The position numbers and the translations under genes are program-made. 13,684 nt of DNA. Source: Gammaproteobacteria bacterium (lineage in GTDB: Bacteria; Pseudomonadota; Gammaproteobacteria; SG8-11). Of this stretch, positions 1 through 7,497 are shown in pieces. How positions within the stretch are numbered: the first letter of the stretch is position 1; the number at the start of each line of letters is the position of its first letter. Under the pieces are notes generated by a model, which was given only the letters and a program-made list of their open reading frames with translations, had not been told where the DNA came from and ran no database searches. The DNA lies in the NCBI GenBank assembly GCA_016200445.1, contig JACQEQ010000354.1:1-13684 (forward strand), in the 5' to 3' direction.

Positions 1-483
1 CAGCTTAAGTTGTTCCGGGCGTGCTTTCTCGCGCACTGCCTCGCCCGCTTCTTTGTGTTGGTCGTTCAACGAAAATTCGATCACCGCTGAATTCGCCTCT
101 TTGACTTTCTCTTCGGTCGCGCGCAGCGCGTCGACGAGCGAGTTGAGCTCGGTGTGCGCAATCAACGGGGCGAGTTGCTCGGCGGCAGACTGGTAATCCT
201 TGCGCGCCTCCTTCATCAACTTGAGTTCTTTTTTCTTGAATGAAGTGTCTTCTTGCATCACCACATCCCGCAGCGACAACATTTGAAAGCGCACCGCGTC
301 GCGCATTTTGTTGACCAGGGTGATTTTTGCAAAATCAGAATTCACCACGGTTTCAAAATTACTTTGGATCAACGCCATGCGGTTGAGTCCGACGACGATC
401 AGCGCCGCAGAAAAAAATAACAGCAACGCGAATCCGGCGATGAGCCGCGTGCCGACCTTCATCTGACTAATCATCTGCATCAT
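1..483 (-). CDS. Methyl-accepting chemotaxis protein, N-terminal part (cut by window edge)
   Basis: The frame is open without a stop from 483 down to base 1, giving 161 codons; the rest lies outside the window. The protein starts MMQMISQMKVGTRL, followed by one hydrophobic helix (about residues 17-37, AGFALLLFFSAALIVVGLN). A long, charged, helical periplasmic stretch follows, with QSNFETVVNSDFAKI and later KEARKDYQSAAEQLAPLI. This short basic N-terminus, one membrane helix and helical sensor region is the layout of four-helix-bundle (4HB_MCP) chemoreceptors. HAMP and signalling domains are expected outside the window. A GAGGG motif lies about 12 bases before the first of three close in-frame ATGs (483, 480, 474), so the exact start is uncertain. 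It lies 67 bases downstream of the Cache-type gene in the same direction, so the two are probably co-transcribed. The family assignment is good; the ligand is unknown. Confidence 0.8.
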   Translation of the reverse strand, partial: MMQMISQMKVGTRLIAGFALLLFFSAALIVVGLNRMALIQSNFETVVNSDFAKITLVNKMRDAVRFQMLSLRDVVMQEDTSFKKKELKLMKEARKDYQSAAEQLAPLIAHTELNSLVDALRATEEKVKEANSAVIEFSLNDQHKEAGEAVREKARPEQLKL

Positions 484-550
484 TGTTATTTTACCCTCGG
501 CGCTTGATCTGATTCTGGATACCAGCCGCGCACGCAGCCGGCTAAGCACA

Positions 551-1120
551 TCATTCAGCGATGACGCTGGTATGCAATACACCGATGGTTTTCCCGCCAT
601 CAAGCACCGGCACTGCGAGATGCACACCCTTGATTTGCGTTGCGGGGTCGGGTTTGACCTCGGCGGCAGACCAGGGTTTACCTTCCTTTAACGGGTTGGC
701 AACCCACGGCTTGCTGCCATTGTTGTACAGCAGCGGTTTGCTGTTACTGCAGGCCACCAGATTGCCCTTCTCGTCGCGTAAATAAAGCTTGCTGATGCCT
801 TTATCCTGGTCAAGCTGAGACACAGCTTTGCCTGCCTCGTTGCTTTGAAAGCCAAGCACCACAGGGTCTTTTTCCGCAAGATCGTCCCACTTGGCGTTGT
901 TCATGCCCGGAACCAACCCGCCTTTGGCGTTCGAGTCTTTCACCGCCGTGATGAATATCGGGTTTGCCGCCCATTCCGTAAGCTTCTTTTTATACGTGTC
1001 GATTTTGGCTTGTAATTCCGGAGGCACCGGATCGGCCACCGCTTGTCGAAGCGCCGATATCGAGAAAATAAGGGATAGAACGACTATGCTCAGAATGGAC
1101 CGTTGAGATTTGTTGCGCAT
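551..1120 (-). CDS. Secreted single-Cache/PDC-type sensor protein
   Basis: I place the start at the ATG at 1120 (MRNKSQRS), because a GGAG motif lies seven bases before it; an upstream in-frame start at 1174 lacks this support. The 189-residue protein has a signal peptide (about residues 1-29, cleavage after AVA) and no other membrane segment, so it should be periplasmic. The mature part has the Cache/PDC pattern: a long N-terminal helix (about 33-50), then strands with SKLYLRDEKGNLVACS, a KPWVANPLKEGKPW segment and a final GVHLAVPVLDGGKTIGVLHTSV hairpin. Such domains bind small molecules and are usually built into chemoreceptors or kinases. Here the domain stands alone, directly upstream of a chemoreceptor gene. 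A role as soluble ligand-binding partner of that receptor is inference. A sigma-28 promoter match lies about 110 bases upstream of the start. Confidence 0.75.
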   Translation of the reverse strand: MRNKSQRSILSIVVLSLIFSISALRQAVADPVPPELQAKIDTYKKKLTEWAANPIFITAVKDSNAKGGLVPGMNNAKWDDLAEKDPVVLGFQSNEAGKAVSQLDQDKGISKLYLRDEKGNLVACSNSKPLLYNNGSKPWVANPLKEGKPWSAAEVKPDPATQIKGVHLAVPVLDGGKTIGVLHTSVIAE

Positions 1121-1229
1121 AACATGCTCCGAATGAGTTGAACGCTGGAAAACCAAACCGCCACACTGCTGCAAACGCCGCCATGCAAAAAAAGAAGCAC
1201 CCCGTTTACATAGTTTATGGTCCCGTTAA

Positions 1230-1256
1230 CTATCGGAACTACTCAAGCAAACTTGA
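1230..1256 (-). promoter_or_regulatory. Sigma-28 (FliA)-type promoter for the Cache/chemoreceptor operon
   Basis: Read on the minus strand, TCAAGTTT (1256-1249), 11 bases, then TCCGATAG (1237-1230). The known enterobacterial consensus is TAAAGTTT-N11-GCCGATAA, so 13 of 16 positions and the exact spacing agree. Transcription would begin near 1222, leaving about a 100-base leader before the Cache gene. Sigma-28 control fits the downstream chemoreceptor. Confidence 0.55.
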
Positions 1257-1257
1257 G
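1242..1257. repeat. Inverted repeat over the sigma-28 -35 box
   Basis: Perfect 6-bp inverted repeat CTCAAG-CAAA-CTTGAG that overlaps the -35 element of the proposed sigma-28 promoter. It could be an operator half-site pair or simply arise from the TCAAG motif; no regulator is identified. Confidence 0.25.
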
Positions 1258-1305
1258 ATCCTTGATGAATATGGGCGAGGCCGTTACTACGCTCGTGCAA
1301 CGCAC

Positions 1306-1333
1306 AAATCGGCCACATGGACGCACATCTTGA
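1306..1333 (-). promoter_or_regulatory. Second, weaker sigma-28-like promoter match
   Basis: On the minus strand TCAAGATG (1333-1326) is followed after 12 bases by GCCGATTT (1313-1306). Both boxes resemble the sigma-28 consensus, but the spacing is one base longer than optimal. It lies in tandem upstream of the better match and points towards the same Cache/chemoreceptor genes. Confidence 0.25.
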
Positions 1334-1358
1334 CATCAGTATTGAGGAGGCACATTGC

Positions 1359-2225
1359 ATGAAATACTACAGCTCACGAAATGTATTTCTTGGTGTGCTG
1401 CTGTCGATCATCTTGCTGCCCGCCTCCGCTGCTGGCGCCGGCAACCCGCTTGTGCTGGGTGTTTTCCCGCGCAACAGTGCGACTGTGACCCACGATCAAC
1501 TGTCGGGGCTGGCCAGCTACTTAGCCGCGCAAATTCAACGGCCGGTACAATTAGTAACGCCGAAGGATTTTGAAACGTTTTGGGCGGGCGTTCAAAATCA
1601 GAGTTACGACATTGTGCACATGCATCAATACGACTATGTCGAGGCGCACAAAAAATACCACTACGACGTGATTCTAAAAAATGTCGAGTTCGGTGAATCG
1701 ACCATCGCCGGATCCATCATCGTCCGGAAAGACAGCGGCATCGAGACGATTGCCGATCTGAAAGGCAAAACTGTCGTGTTTGGGGGTGGTCAACGCGCAA
1801 TGCAAAGTTACATCGTCGCGCGCTATCTGTTGGAACAAGGTGGTTTGAAGCCAGGCGACTATGTGGAAAAATTTTCCAAGAATCCGCCCAATGCAATCCT
1901 CGCCGCCTACTTGAAACAGGCAGATGCGGCAGGTTCGGGCGACAAGGTGCTTGCTCTCGAGACCGTGCAGTCCACCATTAATACGACGGAGATGCGCATT
2001 CTCGTACGCAGCGAACAACTTACACATTTACCGTGGGCGGTTAAGCGCAGCCTGCCCCCAGAACTGCGCACCACGATTCAAACCTTGTTGTCGAAATTGC
2101 ATGAATCCGCAGAGGGTCGCGAAATTCTTGCTCGTGCGCAATTGACCGGACTACGCCGCGCATCCGACCAAGACTACGACCGGCACCGGGAAATTATCAA
2201 AGCGGTGCTCGGCCTGGAATTTTGA
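1359..2225 (+). CDS. Orphan PhnD-like periplasmic substrate-binding protein
   Basis: The start at 1359 (MKYYSSRN) is chosen because GAGGAGG lies eight bases before it; a start at 1317 would place the ribosome site inside the gene. The 288-residue product has a signal peptide (about 1-27). It then shows the type-II periplasmic binding fold typical of the phosphate/phosphite/phosphonate-binding PhnD family: LVLGVFPRN at the mature N-terminus, DIVHMHQYDYVEA near the hinge, and ADLKGKTVVFGGGQRAMQSY at the second-lobe entry. The Ser/Thr-rich anion loop of true PhnD proteins is not evident there, since GGGQRAMQ occupies that place, so the ligand may not be phosphonate. No ABC permease or ATPase is next to it. 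It diverges from the Cache/chemoreceptor pair and converges on the rhodanese gene with a 29-base gap. A sensory rather than transport role is inference. Confidence 0.8.
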   Translation: MKYYSSRNVFLGVLLSIILLPASAAGAGNPLVLGVFPRNSATVTHDQLSGLASYLAAQIQRPVQLVTPKDFETFWAGVQNQSYDIVHMHQYDYVEAHKKYHYDVILKNVEFGESTIAGSIIVRKDSGIETIADLKGKTVVFGGGQRAMQSYIVARYLLEQGGLKPGDYVEKFSKNPPNAILAAYLKQADAAGSGDKVLALETVQSTINTTEMRILVRSEQLTHLPWAVKRSLPPELRTTIQTLLSKLHESAEGREILARAQLTGLRRASDQDYDRHREIIKAVLGLEF

Positions 2226-2254
2226 CTGCAATGCTTAATGTCAAGAAAAGGCTC

Positions 2255-3088
2255 TTAATTTGATTGCCGCGAAGCTCTTTTCGCTTTGTTTTCATCCAGC
2301 ATATCGTAATACGCCTTGGCACCGCCCTTCATGAAGTAGTAGTTCGTAACACCGGCGTTAATCAAGCGGTATTGCAGCCATTGCACCTGGCTGCCGGCCT
2401 CGTCGTAAATCAGCAAGGTCTTCTTTTCGTTTTTCGCGATTCTCAAAATCTTGTCGAGCTTCGTGGTTTGATCTAATGCGACACGCCGCTCGATACCCGG
2501 AAAGAAACCAATACCATCGCGCTGAAAACGATCGCGCACGTCCAACACAATACCGCTGTTCGCAACTTCGTTGCCGAATTCCTTGGGCGATAGTAAATGC
2601 GCATTGAAGGTGTCTTTGTCGATGATATCGGACTGCCGGATCGGGCTGTTGCCCAGCAACACCGACTTTTCCGGATGCGCTTTGGCCCATGCAAATATGC
2701 CGGCGTCGTAGGCATAGGTATTTACTAATTTGAGGTAAATCGCCCGGCGCACCGCTTGATACGATTTATGGCAGGTCACGCCGTTGCAATAGAACACGAT
2801 GGGTTTGTCGGTCTTGGCGCGTAGCGCTTGCAGTCTTCCATCAAAGTCTTTATCCGACACGGGCATATTGATTGCGCCCTTGATATGCAGCGTCTCGAAT
2901 TCATATTGCGAGCGAGCATCGACCACCACAACTGCGTCGAGTTTTTTGTATAAATCATCAAGCGAGTAGGTAGGAACTTCCCGGTACAAATCCCGGCCGG
3001 GGAATTGCGCTTCGGATTCCGCGCTAAATGTCATGCTTGCGTACAAAGCAACCAGTACGCAGAGCAAAAATGCGAGTTTATTGTGCAT
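2255..3088 (-). CDS. Exported tandem rhodanese-like sulfurtransferase
   Basis: The start at 3088 (MHNKLAFLL) follows GGAGGG closely and begins a clear signal peptide (about 1-23, cleavage after FSA). An in-frame upstream start at 3139 would bury it. The 277-residue product has two rhodanese domains. Domain 1 (about 38-140) has VVVDARSQYEFETLHIKGA and an active-site loop beginning at Cys101 (YCNGVTCHKS), so it can probably carry a persulfide. Domain 2 (about 165-262) keeps VLDVRDRF, but has Asp229 in LLIYDEAGSQ where the catalytic Cys would be, so it is likely non-catalytic. This active/inactive tandem pattern occurs in the thiosulfate sulfurtransferase superfamily, though there the C-terminal domain is usually the active one. 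The location should be periplasmic. The donor and acceptor are unknown. Confidence 0.82.
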   Translation of the reverse strand: MHNKLAFLLCVLVALYASMTFSAESEAQFPGRDLYREVPTYSLDDLYKKLDAVVVVDARSQYEFETLHIKGAINMPVSDKDFDGRLQALRAKTDKPIVFYCNGVTCHKSYQAVRRAIYLKLVNTYAYDAGIFAWAKAHPEKSVLLGNSPIRQSDIIDKDTFNAHLLSPKEFGNEVANSGIVLDVRDRFQRDGIGFFPGIERRVALDQTTKLDKILRIAKNEKKTLLIYDEAGSQVQWLQYRLINAGVTNYYFMKGGAKAYYDMLDENKAKRASRQSN

Positions 3089-3381
3089 AGTCCCTCCGTA
3101 GAAAATAGTGATACGAACATTCCGTTGCATTTTGGTCATCTACGCCCTGCCGAACCGGGCAGATTGTTAACGTACCGAACAACGCAATCGGCGGACAACA
3201 GAATAACATGGGCTTTTATCCAACGCGCTTTCGCTACTCTTTCGCTACTTTAGCGCCCCCAAAAGCCGTTAAGACGCGAGTGTCATCCGTAGAACTCCGG
3301 ATCGTCGGCTACAGCAATTTTTGGCATATTTTACACCGTGTTATACCGTCCATCCGGCCTGATTGGCCGGGGAGGAATGCG
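3089..3381. other. Non-coding region between divergent rhodanese and outer-membrane genes
   Basis: This 293-base stretch should hold the promoters of both divergent genes. I see no strong sigma-70 match in either direction. It contains two adjacent copies of TTTCGCTACT (3229-3238 and 3240-3249) and, at its right end, the 17-base palindrome described separately. An open frame that runs through part of it (from 3208) is the upstream extension of the barrel gene and shows no protein-like signal. Confidence 0.4.
3354..3370. repeat. Palindrome directly upstream of the barrel gene's ribosome site
   Basis: CCGGCC-TGATT-GGCCGG is a perfect 6-bp stem with a 5-base loop. Its last bases abut and partly share the GGGGAGGA ribosome-binding site of the gene starting at 3382. 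A GC-rich hairpin here could limit ribosome access or be a protein-binding site; both are inference. Confidence 0.35.
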
Positions 3382-3999
3382 ATGTTTTACGGTGATTATA
3401 AATCAGCTTCCGGCGGTGTCGAACCGCGCGCAGCTTTACGCGCGAAGCAGTGCAGGCGAGCCGTAATCACCACGCTCGCGGCAATGTTTTTATCGCCCGT
3501 TCATGCCGATCCGCAACCTAATTATCCCAATGCCGGCCACAGTGCGTTTGAAATCTGGACCTCCGCGCTGGGGCTCGAACGTTACACCCAGTACTCGGCC
3601 GATCAGAATGCGCTCGGTATCGCGTGGGCTAAAAACTTCGGCGTGGAAGCGTCCTACATTAACCTGGGCGAATCGAAATTCGCGAAGCAACGGAACGACA
3701 ACGTCGGTGGCCGCCTTAACCTGAAACTTGCGATGGATATTTCAGCTTCATTGGGTGAACGAACGCGGATTTACAGCCGCGCCGGCATGTATCTATGGGA
3801 GCTTGACATTAACTACAATCGTACGACCAATACGCTGGACGCATCGCGCGAAGGTAACAGCCGCATGGCGGGCGTGGGCGTGGTTTACGGCACCGATCCG
3901 TTGCGCATCGGGATTGAGCTTGAGCAAGTCAACGCAGTTTCGTTTGATGATCCGCGTGATCAACAGCGGGTGATATTCAATATGGTTTCAAAATTCTGA
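3382..3999 (+). CDS. Small outer-membrane beta-barrel protein
   Basis: The start at 3382 (MFYGDYKS) has GGAGGA five bases before it. The 205-residue product has a rather long polar N-terminus and then a hydrophobic stretch (about 27-40) ending in PVHA, which looks like a signal peptide with cleavage near residue 42. The mature part alternates hydrophobic and polar residues in strand pairs: ALGIAWAKNFGVEASYINLG, GRLNLKLAMDISASLG, TRIYSRAGMYLWELDINY, SRMAGVGVVYG, LRIGIELEQV and QQRVIFNMVSKF. The last strand ends in Phe, the usual sorting signal for outer-membrane assembly. This matches the OmpA-type/porin-like eight-strand barrel superfamily. No C-terminal peptidoglycan-binding domain is present. 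The specific function is unknown. The gene stands alone between the rhodanese gene and the SNF2 gene. Confidence 0.7.
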   Translation: MFYGDYKSASGGVEPRAALRAKQCRRAVITTLAAMFLSPVHADPQPNYPNAGHSAFEIWTSALGLERYTQYSADQNALGIAWAKNFGVEASYINLGESKFAKQRNDNVGGRLNLKLAMDISASLGERTRIYSRAGMYLWELDINYNRTTNTLDASREGNSRMAGVGVVYGTDPLRIGIELEQVNAVSFDDPRDQQRVIFNMVSKF

Positions 4000-4056
4000 A
4001 TACGAAAAAAATATTCCAAAACATAAACGAAAGCACATCGCACATCTGCTTTGCTT

Positions 4057-4062
4057 TATAAT
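4057..4062 (+). promoter_or_regulatory. Likely -10 element for the SNF2 gene
   Basis: A perfect TATAAT lies 30 bases before the ATG at 4092 and 122 bases before the GTG at 4179. No convincing TTGACA-like box lies 16-18 bases upstream. If used, transcription would begin near 4069 and the leader would be very short up to the ATG at 4092. Confidence 0.4.
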
Positions 4063-4091
4063 TCCGCTTTGGTCCAGACCTAAGCTTCTTC

Positions 4092-4178
4092 ATGCACCTC
4101 TAAACTCTGCAAGATGTCAGACGCGCTATTTATCCCGCCTCGTTTGAACGCGGTGTTGCCTATCAGCGTGCGGGCCGT
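4092..4178 (+). other. Probable lost N-terminal coding part of the SNF2 gene, interrupted by an in-frame TAA
   Basis: The SNF2 frame stays open upstream of the GTG at 4179 as far as a TAA at 4101-4103. The codons in between read TLQDVRRAIYPASFERG, then VAYQRAGR. This resembles the N-terminus of SWIM-type SNF2 proteins, which commonly have an SF-x-RG-x-x-Y motif shortly before the SWIM finger. An ATG at 4092 is in the same frame, but it is followed by His, Leu and the TAA. No ATG, GTG or TTG lies between 4104 and 4178 in this frame; only a CTG at 4107 might serve. So either a nonsense change or sequence error has cut the original start, or translation begins at a non-standard codon. Confidence 0.5.
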
Positions 4179-7100
4179 GTGCTCAATGTAACCATGGCAC
4201 CCGGCGGGACCACGCTGTCGGGCGCGGTGCGCGGCAGCGAACGCACTCCGTACCGCGTGATGGTGCAAATTTCGCCGGGCTCGTCACGTAGCCGCCCACA
4301 GATCGTCGGCACCTGCACCTGCCCGATGCACACCAACTGCAAACATGTCGCAGCGCTATTGCTGCACGCATTGGAACACGACACCTCGCCGGCACCGTTT
4401 GAGATCAGCCAAGTTGCCGCAGCCCAAGCACCGGCCGATCCAGCGCTGCGCGATTGGTTGAAACGCGTCGCCGGTGCGCTCGCACCCGCGCCAGCACCGG
4501 CCACACCTGCCGAAATTGCCGAACGCCTGCTCTATATTCTGTCCCTCGACACGCGCTACTCACCGCCGAACCTAACGGTTAATAATGTCGTCGTCCGGCG
4601 CCTTAAAAACGGCACCTATGGCAAAGAACAACGTTTTAATGGCCAGCTCGGCGCGCGTTTTATTAGTCAAGCGGATCGTGCTGCGCTGATTTCGCTCGGG
4701 GCCATCAATCCGATGACGACGCAAAATCCGATTCTCGCCGGTAGCGACGGCGCACGCCTGCTGCGCGAGATCATCGCTACCGGACGCTGCCATTGGGAAA
4801 GCGGAGACACACCGCCGCTCACGCTGGGTGAAGCGCGTGCGGCGCACTTCGAATGGACAATGAGCAGCGACGGCGCACAGCATTTACTCTGCGTGGGCGA
4901 AAACGTCGATATCGTACTGGCATTCGAAATCCCCTGGTATGTGGACATAACCACGCACAGCTGCGGCCCCTTGCACACTGGTCTGCCGGACGCAGTTGCT
5001 GCCGCATTGGTCACCGCGCCCGCATTACGCCCCGAACACGCACAGTTGGCGCGCGATGCACTCAAAGCACTCGAAGCTCAAGCGGCCGTGCCCTTACCGC
5101 GCAGCGTCGAACGCATTGAAAGCATAATTGTCAAGCCCAAGCCCTGCTTGCACTTGTTCACCGCGACGCTCGCGGTTGGCCGTTATCAGCGCTGGCAGTT
5201 TAATGCCGACAGTGTCGACCTCGAACTGGCACGCCTGTCTTTCGATTACGAGGGCATCGCGGTGACCGTCGGCGACACGCGCGCGGTGCTCACGCGCATG
5301 GATAATGGCCGCGTCGTGCATATCCCGCGCGATCTCAAAACCGAGCACGAGGCGCTGGAAAAAATTTCTGCCTGGTATTTCGAGCCGGTGGAAGCAGGTG
5401 ACGGCTATGAAGTCCCCGACGAACATCGCTTCGACCTGACCATTCACGGCCAGGAGCGCGTCGAACGGCTGACGAATTTCGCATTGCACGGCGTGGATGA
5501 ATTGCGCGCGGCAGGGTGGCGCATCGATATCGATCCCGGCTTCACCTACCGGCGCGCTGAAAATGTCGGCGACTGGTATGCCGACATCACCGAAGACAGC
5601 GGCAACGACTGGTTCGACGTGGAGCTGGGCATCACCGTCGACGGCAAACGCATCAGCTTGTTACCGGTGCTGGTCAACATGGTGCGTAACATGCCTCGCG
5701 AGTTCAGCGCCCAGCGGCTGGATCAAGTCAAGAACCGCTCCATCGCCGTCAATTTGGGCGATGGCCGCGTGCTGTCGGTTCCAGTCGAACGGTTACGTTC
5801 GATACTGAGCACGCTGGTGGAACTCTACGATACCGACCAGCACGATACACAGCGCGCACGCTTACCGAAAATCCGCGCCGCGCAATTGAGCGAACTTGAA
5901 AACAGTTTGGGCACGCGCATCGTATGGTCGGGCGGCGAGCGCCTGCGCGAACTCGGGCGCAAGTTACGCGACTTCGACGGCATCGCAGCCGTACCGCCGC
6001 CGGAAGGCTTGCGCACCGAACTGCGCGGCTACCAGCAACAAGGTTTGAACTGGCTGCAATTTTTGCGCGCATACGAGCTGGGCGGCATTCTCGCCGACGA
6101 CATGGGCTTGGGCAAAACCGTGCAAGCACTCGCGCATTTGCTAGTGGAAAAAAACAGCGGTCGCATGGACCGTCCCAGCCTGGTGATCGCACCCACCAGC
6201 TTGATGGTGAATTGGCGCATGGAGGCGGAACGTTTTGCGCCATCGCTGCGCGTGCTGGTATCGCACGGACTGGAACGCAAACAGCAGTTCGACAAGCTCG
6301 CCGATTACGATTTGATTCTCACCACCTATCCACTGCTGCCGCGCGATTTTGCCGAACTCAGTCAACAGGACTATCACCTGCTGATTCTCGACGAAGCGCA
6401 GGTCGTCAAAAATCCGAAGGCCAAGGCCAGTCAGTTGGTGCGCCAGCTGCGCGCGCGCCAGCGCCTGTGCTTGACAGGCACGCCGATGGAAAATCATCTG
6501 GGCGAACTGTGGTCGTTGTTCGACTTTTTGATGCCTGGGCTGCTGGGCGACGAACGCCAGTTCCGCAATCTGTTTCGCAACCCCATCGAAAAATACAGCG
6601 ACAAAGACCGGAGCCAGAGCTTGACACGCCGTATCGCACCGTTCCTGCTGCGCCGCACCAAAGGGGAAGTTGCCAAGGAGCTGCCGCCCAAAACCGAAAT
6701 CCTGCGTAGCGTCGAACTGGCCGGCAGCCAGCGCGATCTGTACGAAAGCATTCGCCTGGCGATGCATGAAAAAGTGCAGCGCGAAATCAACCAAAAAGGC
6801 ATGGCGCGCAGCCATATCGTGATCCTCGACGCGTTGCTGAAATTACGCCAGGCGTGTTGCGATCCGCGCCTGCTCAAACTCGACGCCGCCAAGAATGTCA
6901 CGCAGTCGGCCAAGCTCGAATCGTTGATGGACATGTTGCCGGAGTTGATCGAAGAAGGCCGCCGCGTGCTGCTGTTTTCCCAGTTCACCAGCATGCTCGC
7001 ATTGATCGAAGCCGAGCTGCGCAAAGCCGACCTCGAGTACGTGCTGCTGACCGGCGACACCACCGATCGCACCACGCCGATTCAGCGTTTTCAAAACGGC

Positions 7101-7418
7101 GCCGTACCGTTGTTTCTGATCAGCCTCAAAGCGGGCGGCACCGGCCTGAACCTGACCGCCGCCGACACCGTGATCCACTACGACCCGTGGTGGAATCCCG
7201 CCGTCGAAAACCAAGCCACCGACCGCGCCCACCGCATCGGCCAGGACAAACCGGTGTTCGTGTACAAATTGATAACCCTCGGCACCGTGGAAGAAAAAAT
7301 CATGGCGATGCAAACCCGCAAAAAAGAATTGGCGGATAGCTTGTTCGACCCGGACGCCAAGAGCGGACCACAATTAACGGCGGCGGACCTCAGTGCGTTG
7401 TTTGAGCCGTTGGAGTGA
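4179..7418 (+). CDS. SWIM-zinc-finger SNF2-family helicase-like ATPase
   Basis: The product has 1079 residues when counted from the GTG at 4179, the first usual start codon in frame, although the family-like sequence begins further upstream. A SWIM zinc finger lies at about 44-56 (CTCPMHTNCKH: Cys46, Cys48, Cys54, His56). A long middle region (about 90-600) has no motif I can name. The C-terminal half is an SNF2 ATPase: motif I DDMGLGKT (640-647), motif II DEAQ (738-741), motif III LTGTPMEN (765-772), then RVLLFSQF (929-936), KAGGTGLNL (984-992) and DPWWNP ending in the arginine finger motif ATDRAHRIGQ (1013-1022). All key residues are present. Such proteins use ATP to move along double-stranded DNA and remodel protein-DNA complexes; the bacterial relative RapA/HepA recycles RNA polymerase. 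The target of this subfamily is unknown. It stands alone, and nothing nearby suggests a defence island. Confidence 0.92.
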   Translation: MLNVTMAPGGTTLSGAVRGSERTPYRVMVQISPGSSRSRPQIVGTCTCPMHTNCKHVAALLLHALEHDTSPAPFEISQVAAAQAPADPALRDWLKRVAGALAPAPAPATPAEIAERLLYILSLDTRYSPPNLTVNNVVVRRLKNGTYGKEQRFNGQLGARFISQADRAALISLGAINPMTTQNPILAGSDGARLLREIIATGRCHWESGDTPPLTLGEARAAHFEWTMSSDGAQHLLCVGENVDIVLAFEIPWYVDITTHSCGPLHTGLPDAVAAALVTAPALRPEHAQLARDALKALEAQAAVPLPRSVERIESIIVKPKPCLHLFTATLAVGRYQRWQFNADSVDLELARLSFDYEGIAVTVGDTRAVLTRMDNGRVVHIPRDLKTEHEALEKISAWYFEPVEAGDGYEVPDEHRFDLTIHGQERVERLTNFALHGVDELRAAGWRIDIDPGFTYRRAENVGDWYADITEDSGNDWFDVELGITVDGKRISLLPVLVNMVRNMPREFSAQRLDQVKNRSIAVNLGDGRVLSVPVERLRSILSTLVELYDTDQHDTQRARLPKIRAAQLSELENSLGTRIVWSGGERLRELGRKLRDFDGIAAVPPPEGLRTELRGYQQQGLNWLQFLRAYELGGILADDMGLGKTVQALAHLLVEKNSGRMDRPSLVIAPTSLMVNWRMEAERFAPSLRVLVSHGLERKQQFDKLADYDLILTTYPLLPRDFAELSQQDYHLLILDEAQVVKNPKAKASQLVRQLRARQRLCLTGTPMENHLGELWSLFDFLMPGLLGDERQFRNLFRNPIEKYSDKDRSQSLTRRIAPFLLRRTKGEVAKELPPKTEILRSVELAGSQRDLYESIRLAMHEKVQREINQKGMARSHIVILDALLKLRQACCDPRLLKLDAAKNVTQSAKLESLMDMLPELIEEGRRVLLFSQFTSMLALIEAELRKADLEYVLLTGDTTDRTTPIQRFQNGAVPLFLISLKAGGTGLNLTAADTVIHYDPWWNPAVENQATDRAHRIGQDKPVFVYKLITLGTVEEKIMAMQTRKKELADSLFDPDAKSGPQLTAADLSALFEPLE

Positions 7419-7497
7419 GGTCAGGACATTCGCCTGCGGCTCTACGGGATAAAACCGCTGGAATCTGTCGCCTAGGTCAGGTGAATCACATTATCCA

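Noticed and set aside
1330..1335. TTGACA, a perfect sigma-70 -35 hexamer
   Set aside because: A -10 box at the right distance would fall on the start of the PhnD-like gene, after its ribosome site, so it cannot serve that gene in the normal way.
1138..1362. Plus-strand open frame of 74 codons upstream of the PhnD-like gene
   Set aside because: It overlaps the start of the PhnD-like gene, has no clear ribosome site and shows no protein-like pattern; the region fits better as a promoter/leader region.
2226..2254. Terminator between the PhnD-like and rhodanese genes
   Set aside because: The 29-base gap contains no stable hairpin followed by a T-run on either strand.
3229..3249. Two adjacent copies of TTTCGCTACT
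   Set aside because: Only two copies and no link to a gene start; too little to call an operator.
4033..4046. Tandem GCACATC repeat upstream of the SNF2 promoter
   Set aside because: Two 7-base copies can occur by chance, and no known regulator site is recognised.
4114..4191. Alternative start of the SNF2 gene at ATG 4114 in another frame
   Set aside because: It would need a frameshift near 4137. The frame that runs through 4104-4178 already gives a family-like sequence, so a single nonsense change is simpler.
4179..7418. SNF2 ATPase as part of an anti-phage defence system
   Set aside because: No nuclease, methylase or other defence partner is adjacent; the neighbours are an outer-membrane gene and a broken toxin module.
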